Positions 27,666 through 35,802 are shown, counted from the first letter of the stretch. The stretch is DNA of 64,000 nucleotides from Ga0077536 sp035325705 (GCA_035325705.1 DAOKZI010000010.1:96202-160201), one strand, 5' to 3'. Notes: a model not told the origin generated them from the letters alone. Made by a program: numbers and translations.

Positions 27666-28508
27666 ATGCGCAAGCACAGCATCCTGAGCGCGCTGGTCGC
27701 GCTCGTCGCGACGGGCGGGGCGCACGCGATGAATCACGACGGCGATTTCGCGCAGGCGCTCGCCCGTCACTACGACGCGCTCGCGCGCGCCGAACAGGCC
27801 CAGGGCGATACGCGCGACGCGCGCACCTATGCGCTGCGCGCGACGGCGGCGGCCGGCGGCCAGCCGACCGCGCCCGACTCGCTCGAGCTGCGACGCCCCT
27901 ACCTCAAGGACAAATACACCGGAGAGCTGGATACCGCGCGCCAGCGCCTGGTCGGCGCGCTGGACGGTGAAGCGCGCACGCGCGCCGCGGACGACGCGGC
28001 CCGCGCGCAGGCGGCCTTCGACTGCTGGGTCGAGCAGGCGCAGGAAGATCTGCAGCCCGAGCACATCGCGGCCTGTCGCAGCGCCTTCGAGTCTGCGATG
28101 AGCGCGGTCGATCAGCGCTTGGCCCAGGTCGAGACGCCGCCGCCACCGCCGCCGGCGGCCCCACCGCCGCCGACGCCGGAGGACTATCTCGTGTTCTTCG
28201 ACTTCGATCGCGCCGACATCACGGCGGAAGGTCGCGCGGTGCTGCAGAACGTCGTCGACGATGCGGCGGGACAGAGCGTCTCGCGGGTGGTCGCGACCGG
28301 CCACGCCGATACCTCGGGCAGTGCGCGCTACAACGAGCGCCTGTCGCAGCGGCGGGCGGATGCGGTGCGCGCCGCGCTTTCCGACATGCAGCTCCAGGTC
28401 GGCAGCATCGTCACCGAGGCGCGCGGCGAGACCGAGCCGCTGGTGCCGACGGGCGACGGCGTGCGCGAGCCGCAGAACCGGCGCGTGGAGATCAAGGTAG
28501 AGCGCTGA
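27666..28508 (+). CDS. OmpA-family peptidoglycan-binding protein
   Basis: The 280-residue exported protein has a signal peptide (to about residue 21) and an alpha-helical Ala-rich N-terminal half. A Pro-rich hinge (PPPPPPAAPPPPTP, about residues 158-171) precedes a C-terminal OmpA domain. In that domain the strand YLVFFDFDRADITAEG, the motif ATGHADTSGSARYNERLSQRRADAV and the Arg in NRRVEIKV are visible; the Asp/Arg pair binds diaminopimelate in the family. There is no barrel in this protein, so it may act as a periplasmic peptidoglycan tether for the barrel encoded just before it. Its last 17 bases overlap the convergent gene. Confidence 0.85.
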   Translation: MRKHSILSALVALVATGGAHAMNHDGDFAQALARHYDALARAEQAQGDTRDARTYALRATAAAGGQPTAPDSLELRRPYLKDKYTGELDTARQRLVGALDGEARTRAADDAARAQAAFDCWVEQAQEDLQPEHIAACRSAFESAMSAVDQRLAQVETPPPPPPAAPPPPTPEDYLVFFDFDRADITAEGRAVLQNVVDDAAGQSVSRVVATGHADTSGSARYNERLSQRRADAVRAALSDMQLQVGSIVTEARGETEPLVPTGDGVREPQNRRVEIKVER

Positions 28509-29055
28509 CGCCGGTCGCCACGGCACTGCTCGCCGGAGCGCCGCAGGCGGCAACGCCGTGGCGCACGGCGAGCAGTGGGCTTCTGATCACTGCTTGCAGG
28601 CCGCGGACGTCAGCGCCCGCCAAGCCATCGAACAGACCGCCGGTCGCGTGGCAGTACAGCGCGCGATCGCCGTTGCTCGCGCGCGAGGCCTCGTTCGCGA
28701 GCCGCGTCACGAAGCGGTTCATCTCCGTTTCGCCGGCCCGCCCGTATTCCTGCCGAAACCACGCGCGCAGCGCGTTGCCGTGCGCGGCGAGCGCGTCGCG
28801 ATGCCGGCGCACGAAATCGTTGTAGTCCTCGCGTCTGTCGCACACTAGAGCCGCGACCATCAGATCGGTCTGCAGCGCGCGCGCGGCCAGCGCATCGCGT
28901 GCGCCGGCCGCTGCGCAGTGTGCCGGCGCGACGCCGGCGGCGGCGGCGGCGGGCGCCGACAGCAGCAGGCCGAGCGCGAGCGCGGGCAGGCCGGCCAACC
29001 GTCGCCCGCGCGAGGCCGCGTTGTAATCGGCGCCCGTGCCGTGCAATCGCTGCAT
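28492..29055 (-). CDS. Exported protein of unknown function
   Basis: The 187-residue product has a signal peptide or anchor (about residues 20-42, rich in Leu and Ala). A helical mature part follows: AARALQTDLMVAALVCDRREDYNDFVRRHRDALAAHGNALRAWFRQEYG. Four cysteines at intervals (CAAAGARD, VCDRRED, YCHATGG, ACGAP) suggest two disulfides. I recognise the general pattern from conserved hypothetical proteins but no named domain. The ATG at 29055 is preferred; frames further upstream are Arg/Pro-rich. Confidence 0.6.
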   Translation of the reverse strand: MQRLHGTGADYNAASRGRRLAGLPALALGLLLSAPAAAAAGVAPAHCAAAGARDALAARALQTDLMVAALVCDRREDYNDFVRRHRDALAAHGNALRAWFRQEYGRAGETEMNRFVTRLANEASRASNGDRALYCHATGGLFDGLAGADVRGLQAVIRSPLLAVRHGVAACGAPASSAVATGVSALP

Positions 29056-29109
29056 GCTCGATCGCGCGGTCGGGCCCGGGGCGGCAGCGCCGAGGCGGGC
29101 GCGTAAGGG

Positions 29110-29125
29110 TGGCATGCGTGTTGCT
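29110..29125 (+). promoter_or_regulatory. Sigma-54-type promoter very close to the lpxR-like start
   Basis: TGGCATGcgtgTTGCT is a full match to the -24/-12 consensus. Its predicted start point (about 29136) is only two bases before the ATG at 29138, so the message would be almost leaderless, or the true start differs. Confidence 0.6.
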
Positions 29126-29137
29126 CCGTGTCCCGGC

Positions 29138-30139
29138 ATGAAGACGGTCGACCTCGGTATTCCCTGCGCCCTGCTCGGGCTCCTGTGGGCCTCGGCGACA
29201 TTCGCCGCCGGGCCGGGCGCGAGCGAGCGGGGCACGTTCAACGTGCTGTTCGAGAACGATACTTTCGCCGGCACCGATCGCAACTACACCAACGGCGTGG
29301 AACTGTCATGGCTGTCGGCACCGAACCGCGCAATCGCGCCGCTCGACTGGATCGGCCGCCATGTGCTGCGCGCCGGCGAGGACGACGAAGTCTACGGCGG
29401 GATCGGCGCCGGTCAAAGCATCTACACCCCGCACGATACCAAGACCACGGCCTTGCTGCGCGATCAGCATCCTTACGCCGGCTGGTTGCACATGACGCTG
29501 TCCTCGATCGTGGACACCGGCCGCACGCTCGACACGCTGGCGCTGGATCTGGGCCTGGTCGGGCCCGACGCCGGCGGCGAATGGGTGCAGAACAACGTGC
29601 ACGATCTGCTCGGTGCCGAGGAGGCCAAGGGCTGGCAGCACCAGGTGCAGAACGAACCCGGTTTCATGCTGACCGCGGACCGCAAGTGGCGCGCGATCGC
29701 CGAATGGCGGCGCGGAGGCCTCGGCGTCGACGTGCTGCCTTCCGTCGGCCTGTCGATCGGCAACGTGCTGACGCAGGCCCAGGCCGGGCTGGTGATGCGC
29801 CTCGGCGAAGAGCTCGCCGACGACTACGGTCCGCCGCGTATCCGCCCCAGCCTCGCCGGCGGCGGCTTCTTCGCGCCGCGCGAGAAGTTCTCCTGGTATC
29901 TGTTCGCCGGTGCGAGCGGCCGCGCGGTCGCTTACAACATCGTGCTCGACGGCAACGCCTTCCGCGACGGCGGCCCCAGCGTCAACCGCCGGCCGCTGGT
30001 CGCCGAAGCGCAGGCGGGACTCGTGATGCAGCTCGGACGCGTGCAGGGCGCGTTCACGGTCGTCACGCGCACGGATGAATTCAAGGGACAGGATCAGCAA
30101 GAGCTCTTCGGCGCGCTCGCCCTGTCGATCAAGTTGTGA
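29138..30139 (+). CDS. Lipid A deacylase LpxR-family outer-membrane protein (DUF2219)
   Basis: The 333-residue product has a signal peptide (to about residue 23) and the LpxR hallmark near the mature N-terminus (NVLFENDTFAGTDRNYTNGVELSW), which contains the Asn-Asp pair of the active site. A histidine follows in LRDQHPYAGWLHMTLSS. The rest is beta-barrel with a predicted C-terminal strand (LFGALALSIKL). LpxR removes the 3'-acyloxyacyl group of lipid A at the outer leaflet; whether this homologue does so is inference. An alternative ATG at 29114 lies inside the predicted sigma-54 promoter. A strong terminator follows. Confidence 0.8.
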   Translation: MKTVDLGIPCALLGLLWASATFAAGPGASERGTFNVLFENDTFAGTDRNYTNGVELSWLSAPNRAIAPLDWIGRHVLRAGEDDEVYGGIGAGQSIYTPHDTKTTALLRDQHPYAGWLHMTLSSIVDTGRTLDTLALDLGLVGPDAGGEWVQNNVHDLLGAEEAKGWQHQVQNEPGFMLTADRKWRAIAEWRRGGLGVDVLPSVGLSIGNVLTQAQAGLVMRLGEELADDYGPPRIRPSLAGGGFFAPREKFSWYLFAGASGRAVAYNIVLDGNAFRDGGPSVNRRPLVAEAQAGLVMQLGRVQGAFTVVTRTDEFKGQDQQELFGALALSIKL

Positions 30140-30190
30140 CAGTTGATGCAGGCCACGTGGCTCCCCCCACGAATGCGTTTTTGCCTGCAG

Positions 30191-30252
30191 GCCGCGGCAG
30201 CGAATCCTCCTCCCCTCACCCCCCAATGCTGCTGCCGCGGCTTTTTCTTTTT
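30191..30252 (+). terminator. Rho-independent terminator after the lpxR-like gene
   Basis: The stem GCCGCGGCAGC (30191-30201) pairs with GCTGCCGCGGC (30231-30241) and is followed by TTTTTCTTTTTC. The 29-base loop is long, but the 11-bp perfect stem and T run are convincing. Confidence 0.75.
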
Positions 30253-30341
30253 CTCCGGCAGGAACGGCGAGGGTAGCAATCGACGAGCGCGCGCACGCCG
30301 CGCGCGATGAGAATCGCAAGGGACTTGCGTCGCGCAGACAC

Positions 30342-30599
30342 TCAAGGGGACGAGCGGGAGTCTTCGTCCCAGCGCAGGAAGCAGGCCTCACTGCAGAACC
30401 ACAGCACGTAATCGTCGACGTCGCGATGATGGCGCGCCTCCCGCGGGATCTCACCGGCGCAGGTGCTGCAGCGGACGGACGGCGCGGGACGATCCGTTTC
30501 GTCCAGACGCGGCACCGGATTCGGATGGTGATCGCCGGCCAGGCGGCCGGCCGGCTGCCCGAGACCGGGATCGCTGCTCTTGCGCCGGCGATCGCTCAT
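30342..30599 (-). CDS. Small zinc-ribbon-like protein (DUF3330/MYM-type)
   Basis: The 85-residue hydrophilic protein has four cysteines in two pairs: C-x2-C in VRCSTCAGEIP and C-x3-C in WFCSEACFLRW. This arrangement is typical of short zinc-binding modules such as DUF3330. The N-terminal half is Arg/Pro-rich and disordered. It starts 16 bases after the stop of the SDR gene and probably closes the BON-SDR operon. Metal binding is inferred from the cysteine pattern. Confidence 0.65.
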   Translation of the reverse strand: MSDRRRKSSDPGLGQPAGRLAGDHHPNPVPRLDETDRPAPSVRCSTCAGEIPREARHHRDVDDYVLWFCSEACFLRWDEDSRSSP

Positions 30600-30615
30600 G
30601 ATCGATGTTCCTCGC

Positions 30616-31527
30616 TCACGCGCCGACCGTCTCGCCGCCCATCACCGGCAGCACGATGCCGGTGATGAACGAGGAATCGGCGTTCGAGGCGAGAAACACA
30701 TAGGCAGGCGCGACCTCCTCGGGCTGGGCCGGGCGGCCCAGCGGCGTGTCCTCGCCGAAATGCGCGACCTGCTGCGGCTCGCGGCCGGGATCGGCCACGT
30801 TCAGCGGCGTCCATACCGGCCCGGGCGCGACCGCGTTGACGCGTATGCCCTGATCCGCGAGCTGCACGGCCAGCGACTTCACGAAGGCGTTGATGGCGCC
30901 CTTGGTCGCCGAGTAGTCCGGGATGTTGCGCGCGCCCACGAGACCCGTCTTCGAGCTCGTCGCGATGATCGCACCGCCCGGCTTCATGTGGCGCAGCGCC
31001 GCGCGCGTCAGCCAGAACAGCGGATAGACGTTGGTGCGAAACGTGGTGTCGAACATCGCATCCGAGATCTCGGCCAGCGAGTCCGTATGCACCTGATGCG
31101 CGGCGTTCGAGACCAGGAGGTCGAGGCGGCCGAAGGCCTGCACGGTGCGCTCGATCGCGCGCTCGCATTCGCTGGCCGTCGACAGATCGCCCGGCAAGAG
31201 CACGCAGCGCTGGCCCAGCTCTTCGATGGCCTGCTGCGTCACGCGCGCGTCTTTTTCCTCGCTAGGCAGATAGGCGATGGCGACGTCCGCGCCCTCCTTG
31301 GCGAAGATCACGGCGACGGCGCGGCCGATCCCGGAGTCGCCGCCCGTGACGAGCGCGGCGAGACCTTCGAGCTTGTCGGCAGCGCGATAGTGCGCGGCGT
31401 GGAAGTGCGGCTGCGGCTGCATCGCGGCCTCGAGGCCCGGCGGCGGCTGCTGGCGCGCCGGAAACGGCGGCTCGGGCTCGCGCTGCGGCGCGTTCGATCG
31501 CGGGTTCGTGTCATCCTTGACGCTCAT
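30616..31527 (-). CDS. Short-chain dehydrogenase/reductase, stress-type (YhdF/YghA-like)
   Basis: The 303-residue SDR has a Pro/Gln-rich N-terminal extension (about 50 residues) typical of the general-stress SDR group (YhdF/YghA/GsiB-linked). The cofactor motif TGGDSGIGRA lies at about residue 62, NAAHQ replaces the NNAG element, and the catalytic triad Ser (IIATSS), Tyr and Lys (YSATKGA) is complete. The C-terminal block RPAQPEEVAPAYVFLAS is family-like. The substrate is unknown; NADP use is likely. It lies between a BON lipoprotein and a zinc-ribbon protein in one apparent operon behind a sigma-54-type promoter. Confidence 0.85.
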   Translation of the reverse strand: MSVKDDTNPRSNAPQREPEPPFPARQQPPPGLEAAMQPQPHFHAAHYRAADKLEGLAALVTGGDSGIGRAVAVIFAKEGADVAIAYLPSEEKDARVTQQAIEELGQRCVLLPGDLSTASECERAIERTVQAFGRLDLLVSNAAHQVHTDSLAEISDAMFDTTFRTNVYPLFWLTRAALRHMKPGGAIIATSSKTGLVGARNIPDYSATKGAINAFVKSLAVQLADQGIRVNAVAPGPVWTPLNVADPGREPQQVAHFGEDTPLGRPAQPEEVAPAYVFLASNADSSFITGIVLPVMGGETVGA

Positions 31528-31552
31528 ATGTCGCTCCTCCTAGAGGCGGATT

Positions 31553-31903
31553 TCAGCGCGGACTCTCCTCTGCCGCGGTGAGCCGATTGTCGACGTCGAC
31601 GACCCCGTCCACCTCGGCCGCGAGCACGCCCGCGTGCTGCGCGAGGAACACATTGTCGACGCGCCCTTCCAGTCTCACGACGCCGCCGCGCGTGCTGATC
31701 TGCACGGGCAGTGCGGCGAGCCTCGGCTCCGCGCGCAGCGCGGCGCGCACCGCGGCCGTGATCCGTTCATCGGCCGGCGCATCGCGCGGCGCGGCCCCGT
31801 TCGTAGCCGGTGCGATCACGACGCTCGCCTCACCGCCGCGGCGCTCGCAGCCCGTATCGAAGACGACGAAGGACAAGAGCAACATCGACAGTCGGCGCGT
31901 CAT
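31553..31903 (-). CDS. BON-domain lipoprotein
   Basis: The 116-residue product has a lipoprotein-type signal ending in FDTGC (lipobox-like, about residue 19). One BON domain follows (about residues 48-112: ITAAVRAALRAEPRLAALPVQISTRGG, then VVRLEGRVDN and the ending VDVDNRLT). BON proteins associate with membranes or phospholipid under osmotic and envelope stress. The ATG at 31903 is 24 bases after the predicted sigma-54 start point. It is the first gene of a BON-SDR-zinc ribbon operon. Confidence 0.8.
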   Translation of the reverse strand: MTRRLSMLLLSFVVFDTGCERRGGEASVVIAPATNGAAPRDAPADERITAAVRAALRAEPRLAALPVQISTRGGVVRLEGRVDNVFLAQHAGVLAAEVDGVVDVDNRLTAAEESPR

Positions 31904-31937
31904 CTCGGTACCGCTGGAGCCGGGCGGTGTGCACGGC

Positions 31938-31953
31938 TGCAACGCACATGCCA
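31938..31953 (-). promoter_or_regulatory. Sigma-54-type promoter for the BON-SDR operon
   Basis: On the minus strand TGGCATGtgcgTTGCA matches the consensus fully. Predicted start is about 31927, 24 bases before the BON start codon. It is divergent from the promoter at 32140. Confidence 0.78.
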
Positions 31954-31992
31954 TGCCTCGGTCGCGCCGAGACCGTCACGGCGATCTCGCAC

Positions 31993-32013
31993 GCGTTGCA
32001 AAACCTGCACGGC
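31993..32013. promoter_or_regulatory. Candidate activator-binding dyad between divergent promoters
   Basis: GCGTTGCAA-AAC-CTGCACGGC is an imperfect 21-base dyad in the 302-base gap between the two divergent sigma-54-type promoters. It has the same architecture as the sites at 26825, 38097 and 45084. Confidence 0.4.
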
Positions 32014-32139
32014 TCGCCTGCGTTCTTACATGCCGGCGCCGCTCGGCCTGCGCGAGGCGCGGGCCGCTGCCGGCGCATCGCGCTGCCGGCTCGGCGCCGA
32101 CAGGCGATGCTGGCGGCGTCCGACACGCCGTCACCGCCG

Positions 32140-32155
32140 CGGCACGCCGCTTGCA
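32140..32155 (+). promoter_or_regulatory. Sigma-54-type promoter for the DUF3182 operon
   Basis: CGGCACGccgcTTGCA has the exact GG-N10-GC spacing and one deviation at the first base. Predicted start about 32166, leader about 40 bases with GGAGAA before the ATG at 32206. Confidence 0.7.
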
Positions 32156-32205
32156 GAAGCCGCAGCACGCGATTTCGGTGCCTGGCGCCGTCACGGAGAA
32201 TCACG

Positions 32206-33399
32206 ATGTCAGTTCGCGCTCCGCTTCGTCCGCTGCTCCGCGCCGCCGTCGTGCGCCGGCCTCTACCGCCCGGCGCGGCGGTCGGCTTTCTCGATCATCG
32301 CGAGGCGGGCACGCGCGATGAGCACGAGCGCGCGTCGCTGAGCGATCTCGCGCTGCGCCTGGCGCGGCTGAAAGGACTGCCCTGCATCGGACGCCTCGAC
32401 GACACGCCGCGGCAGGTCTCGCCGGCGACGCTGTACGTCGTGGCGCCGGACACCTTGCTCACGGACGAGGCGCGCGCCTTCGGCATCACGCGGCGCGAGG
32501 ATCTCTTCGGCGGCGTGGTCGCACATCGCGTGCATGCGACCAAGGCAATCGCGCACCCGCTCGTCCCCGATGCGCTCGTCGCGCCCGCCGGCTGGCGCGA
32601 AGGGCTCGCGCAACGCGTCGTCGACGTGGTGCTGCCGGGCTATTCGGCGTTCTGCAAACGCGATGCGCGGCGCGCGCTCACGCGGCTGCTCGTCGATGGG
32701 CCCGTGCGCTTGAAGGCCTGCGGCGGCCGCGGCGGCAGCGGGCAGTGGACGGTGCACGCGCTGCGCGAAGCGGACGCGCTGCTCGAGCGCTTCGACGAAG
32801 CCGAGCTCGAACGCGAAGGACTCGTCTGCGAGCTCGATCTCGCCGAGAGCCGCACGTTCAGCGTCGGTCAGGTCGACGTCGGAGCATGTCGAATCAGCTA
32901 CTGCGGCGTGCAACGTCAGATCCCGCGCCGCTCCGGCGCGCGCGTCTACGGCGGCAGCGAGCTGCTCGTCGTGCGCGGCGAATTCGAAGATCTGCTGCGC
33001 CTGGGCCTGCCGGCCAGCGTGCGTCTCGCCGTGCGCCAGGCGCGCTGGTTCGACAATGCGGTCGGCGAATGGCTGCCCGAGCTCATCGTCTCGCGCAACA
33101 ACTACGACGTGATCCAGGGCCACGATCGCGACGGCCGCGCGCGCTCTGCCGTGCTCGAACAATCCTGGCGTCCGGGCGGCGCGAGCGCGGCCGAGATCGC
33201 GGCGCTCGAGCACTTCGACGCGCACGGCGACGTCGGCGTGCTGCGCGTGGCGGTGGTCGAACGTTACGGCACGCTGGACGCGCCGCGCGGCGCGCGCGTG
33301 CACTACCGCGGCGAGGATCCCCGCCAGGGACCGATGGTGAAGTACACCCAGATAGATTTCGGTGAAGACCCGACTCGACTCTTTCACGATTGCCGTTGA
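32206..33399 (+). CDS. DUF3182 family protein (ATP-grasp-like)
   Basis: The 397-residue product matches the DUF3182 pattern (GFLDHREAGTRDEHE near the N-terminus, then FCKRDARRALTRLLVDGPVRLKACGGRGGSGQ). The glycine-rich GGRGGSGQ loop, a lysine before it, and acidic ligands later (VCELDLAE) suggest an ATP-grasp fold. Family members have no proven reaction. It lies behind a sigma-54-type promoter, and its 3' end overlaps the following hydrolase gene by 38 bases, so the two are coupled. The start at 32206 is set by the ribosome site and the predicted leader. Confidence 0.8.
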   Translation: MSVRAPLRPLLRAAVVRRPLPPGAAVGFLDHREAGTRDEHERASLSDLALRLARLKGLPCIGRLDDTPRQVSPATLYVVAPDTLLTDEARAFGITRREDLFGGVVAHRVHATKAIAHPLVPDALVAPAGWREGLAQRVVDVVLPGYSAFCKRDARRALTRLLVDGPVRLKACGGRGGSGQWTVHALREADALLERFDEAELEREGLVCELDLAESRTFSVGQVDVGACRISYCGVQRQIPRRSGARVYGGSELLVVRGEFEDLLRLGLPASVRLAVRQARWFDNAVGEWLPELIVSRNNYDVIQGHDRDGRARSAVLEQSWRPGGASAAEIAALEHFDAHGDVGVLRVAVVERYGTLDAPRGARVHYRGEDPRQGPMVKYTQIDFGEDPTRLFHDCR

Positions 33400-34135
33400 C
33401 GGCGAAAGCCTCAACGGCACCCTGCTGCAACCCGTCACCGCCTATCCCGGCGTGCTGTTCGTGCACGGCTGGGGCGGCAGCCAGCAGCACGATCTGGCCC
33501 GCGCGCGCGATGCCGCAGCGCTGGGCTGCGCCTGCCTCACTTTCGATCTGCGCGGGCACGAGGCAACGGCGCGCCAGCGCGAGACGGTGACGCGCGCGGA
33601 CAACCTGACCGATCTGATCGCCGCCTATGACTGGTTCGCGGCTCAGCGCCACGTCGACGCCGCGTCGCTCGCCGTGGTCGGGATCAGCTACGGCGGTTAT
33701 CTCGCCGCGCTGCTCACGACCGTGCGGCCCGTGCGCTGGCTCGCGCTGCGCGCGCCGGCGCTGTACAAGGACGAGGCGTGGACGCTGCCGAAGAGCGAGC
33801 TGAACCGGGATCCCGATCTGCGGCGCTGGCGCAGCCGGCCGCTGCACTGGGAAGCGAACCGCGCGCTGCGCGCCTGTGCGTCGTTTCGCGGGGATGCGCT
33901 GATCGTGGCTTCGGAATTGGACGAGATCATTCCCGAAGCCGTCATCGACAACTATCGCGCCGCCTTCGTCCACGCCCGTTCGCTGACCGTGCGCCAGATC
34001 GCGGGCGCGGATCACGCCTTGAGCGCGAAACCGATGCGCCACGCGTACACGACGCTGCTCTTGAACTGGCTGACCGAAATGATCGCCGGCGCACGCGTCG
34101 ACGCGTTCGCCGATGCAACGCCGGTCGTCGAATGA
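33362..34135 (+). CDS. Alpha/beta hydrolase
   Basis: This 257-residue alpha/beta hydrolase has the oxyanion block FVHGWGGSQQHD, the nucleophile elbow GISYGG (GxSxG) at about residue 105, a catalytic Asp region (VASELDEIIP) and the catalytic His in GADHALS. There is no signal peptide. The GTG start at 33362 lies inside the DUF3182 frame, so the two genes overlap by 38 bases and probably act together. The substrate is unknown; the family includes esterases and dipeptidyl-peptidase-like enzymes. Confidence 0.82.
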   Translation: MKTRLDSFTIAVDGESLNGTLLQPVTAYPGVLFVHGWGGSQQHDLARARDAAALGCACLTFDLRGHEATARQRETVTRADNLTDLIAAYDWFAAQRHVDAASLAVVGISYGGYLAALLTTVRPVRWLALRAPALYKDEAWTLPKSELNRDPDLRRWRSRPLHWEANRALRACASFRGDALIVASELDEIIPEAVIDNYRAAFVHARSLTVRQIAGADHALSAKPMRHAYTTLLLNWLTEMIAGARVDAFADATPVVE

Positions 34136-34142
34136 AAGACTC

Positions 34143-34218
34143 TGTAGGTTGGGCTGACGCAGGAAGCCCAACATTCGGCGCCCGATGTTGGGTCTTCCCG
34201 CGTCAGCCCAACCTACGA
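34143..34218. repeat. Family-2 repeat pair
   Basis: Two inverted copies (GTAGGTTGGGCTGACG... and its complement ending CCCAACCTACGAA) are separated by only a few bases and could form a long stem after the hydrolase gene. Confidence 0.85.
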
Positions 34219-34224
34219 ATTTCG

Positions 34225-34280
34225 TAACCCGGGATCGGCCCGCCGTTCTCTCATGTCGGGCGTGCCGGATTCCGGGTTGC
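34225..34280. repeat. Degenerate family-1 repeat
   Basis: CGTAACCCGGGATCGG and a partner GATTCCGGGTTGCC form a short, diverged inverted pair. Confidence 0.5.
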
Positions 34281-34302
34281 CGTTGAAGCCGGCGCGAGTT
34301 TT

Positions 34303-34632
34303 CTACGGCGCAAACAAAGCCGCGAGCCTGCCGAGCTCGACGCGCTGCGGGCGGCCGCCCGAGCGGGCGGGCACGCCGTCGACGTACCAGAGATCCTCGC
34401 AGCCGGCGAAGCAGGCGCCGAGCCAGGCGCTGACTTCGAGCGGTGAGCAGCTACACGAGGCGATGACTTCCGCGCGCAGCACCGGCGACACGGTGTCGTC
34501 ATGCAACCGCGTCGCGTGGCGGGCGCGGACGCGGACACCGCGCGGCCGCGGCCCTTCACACAGCGCGCGCAGGCGGCGGGCGTCCGCGCAGTCGACGACG
34601 AAGCGCAGTTCCCGGCGCGCGAACCAGAACAT
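34303..34632 (-). CDS. Protein of unknown function downstream of the glycine-zipper lipoprotein
   Basis: The 109-residue product is Arg- and Cys-containing (VVDCADARRLRALCEGPRPRGVRV, SCSCSPLEVSAWLGACFAGCEDLWYVDGVPA). It shows no signal peptide and no recognised domain. Its start codon overlaps the stop of the glycine-zipper gene by one base (TGATG), which supports real translation as the last gene of an operon. Confidence 0.5.
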   Translation of the reverse strand: MFWFARRELRFVVDCADARRLRALCEGPRPRGVRVRARHATRLHDDTVSPVLRAEVIASCSCSPLEVSAWLGACFAGCEDLWYVDGVPARSGGRPQRVELGRLAALFAP

Positions 34633-34916
34633 CAGTCGCGTCGCTTCTTTTTCCAGGCCGGCTCGCCGAGATCGACCTGATCGCGGTTGGTGAGCCCGCC
34701 GGCGGCCGCGCCCGCCGCCGCGCCGAGCGCCGCGCCGGTGCCGACCGACATGCCGGTCACCGCGCCCACCGCGGCGCCCGCGCCCGCACCGATGCCGGCG
34801 CCCGACAGCGCCCGCTCGCCGGGCGCGGTGCCGCAGGCGGCGAGCGCCAGTGCGCCCGCCGCCAGGACGGCTCTTACGGCGGACGCCGTCAACGCGCCAC
34901 CTTTGCTGGTTTGCAT
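34632..34916 (-). CDS. Glycine-zipper lipoprotein
   Basis: The product from the ATG at 34916 (94 residues) has a lipoprotein signal ending in LALAAC (lipobox at about residue 28). It is followed by a strongly patterned Gly/Ala segment with GxxxG steps (GIGAGAGAAVGAVTGMSVGTGAALGAA region), the glycine-zipper membrane motif. The C-terminus is basic (WKKKRRD). Such proteins insert in the envelope and are often induced by stress. An upstream ATG at 34931 would add five residues. It follows a secreted protein gene and precedes a coupled small gene. Confidence 0.78.
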   Translation of the reverse strand: MQTSKGGALTASAVRAVLAAGALALAACGTAPGERALSGAGIGAGAGAAVGAVTGMSVGTGAALGAAAGAAAGGLTNRDQVDLGEPAWKKKRRD

Positions 34917-34946
34917 GGCATTACCCTCCATGGCTGTCGCGCTCGA

Positions 34947-35408
34947 TCAGTTCGAGGCCTGGCTGTCGCCGCTGCCGTCGTAGGCAGTGAAAGTCACCAC
35001 CGAGACCTCGGGCGAGAAGCGGCCGTCGGCGCGATCGGGCAGGCTCTGCGGCGGGTCGTAGCGCACTTCGCGGCGCTCACCCGGAGCGAGCGGCGTGTCG
35101 AGATGCAGCGTGCCGCTGAATCCGGGATTGTCGGGCCCGGGATGGAATTCATCGGCCCAGCGCCACTGGTAGCTCACGCGCAGCGTGACGTCCTCCAGCC
35201 GATCGCTACTCTCATTGACCACCAGCGCGCGCACGGCGCCGTCGTCGAGCTGCACGTCCTGCACGCTGAGCTTTTCGATCTGCTGCTCCGGCACGACGAT
35301 GGGGCCCTCGGTCGCGGCCATGGTCGCGGCGCCGGCGGCGAGCAGGACTGCGGCACAGCAGGCCTGCAGCGGAGTGACTCTGTTCGTTTTCCAATGATGC
35401 TCGTACAT
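34947..35408 (-). CDS. Exported Ig-like-fold protein of unknown function
   Basis: The 153-residue product starts at the ATG at 35408 with GGAGAAGAG upstream. It has a signal peptide to about residue 33 (AAVLLAAGAATMAA). The mature part is strand-rich (LSVQDVQLDDGAVRALVVNES, VTLRVSYQWRWADEFHPG, PLAPGERREVRYDPPQ) and looks like a single immunoglobulin-like or FxLYD-type beta sandwich. No exact family was assigned. It is in line with the small gene at 35521-35739 and the glycine-zipper gene. Confidence 0.62.
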   Translation of the reverse strand: MYEHHWKTNRVTPLQACCAAVLLAAGAATMAATEGPIVVPEQQIEKLSVQDVQLDDGAVRALVVNESSDRLEDVTLRVSYQWRWADEFHPGPDNPGFSGTLHLDTPLAPGERREVRYDPPQSLPDRADGRFSPEVSVVTFTAYDGSGDSQASN

Positions 35409-35520
35409 GTCTCTTCTCCTTGCTGGACGCGATCGGCGATCGCGTAGACCCGTTTCCCGGGTTTTCCGACGCCCGGCGGCCGGCGAGGTTCTCTCGCGAG
35501 CGGCCTGCCGGGCACTCTTC

Positions 35521-35739
35521 CTACAGTCCGGGAGCCGCCGTGGCCGCGCCGGTCGGCGCGGTCGTGCCCGGCACCTGCGGCTGGGTCGCGGTCGCGCCGC
35601 CTTCGCTTTCCCAGTCCTCGATCGCCCGGCGTGCGGTGCTGTCACGCGCGCGCCGGCGCGCATCTGCACGCACCAGCATCAGCGCGCAGGCGCCGAGGCA
35701 GGCCAGGCCGATGAGGGTTCCGGTGCGGATGGCATTCAT
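35521..35739 (-). CDS. Small single-span membrane or lipid-anchored protein
   Basis: The 72-residue product has an N-terminal hydrophobic helix (TGTLIGLACLGACALMLV). A basic patch follows (RADARRRARDSTARR), then a Pro/Thr/Ala-rich tail. The ATG at 35739 has GAGGAA upstream and a sigma-54-like promoter at 35787-35802. No family was recognised. Confidence 0.55.
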   Translation of the reverse strand: MNAIRTGTLIGLACLGACALMLVRADARRRARDSTARRAIEDWESEGGATATQPQVPGTTAPTGAATAAPGL

Positions 35740-35786
35740 AGGGCGTTCCTCGCACGGCCGCGAAATGCGGCCGGTGAGACCGCGCT

Positions 35787-35802
35787 CGCAACAGCCGTAC
35801 CA
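35787..35802 (-). promoter_or_regulatory. Sigma-54-like promoter (one mismatch in -24)
   Basis: On the minus strand TGGTACGgctgTTGCG keeps the GG-N10-GC spacing. Predicted start about 35776, 37 bases before the start codon at 35739. Confidence 0.5.
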
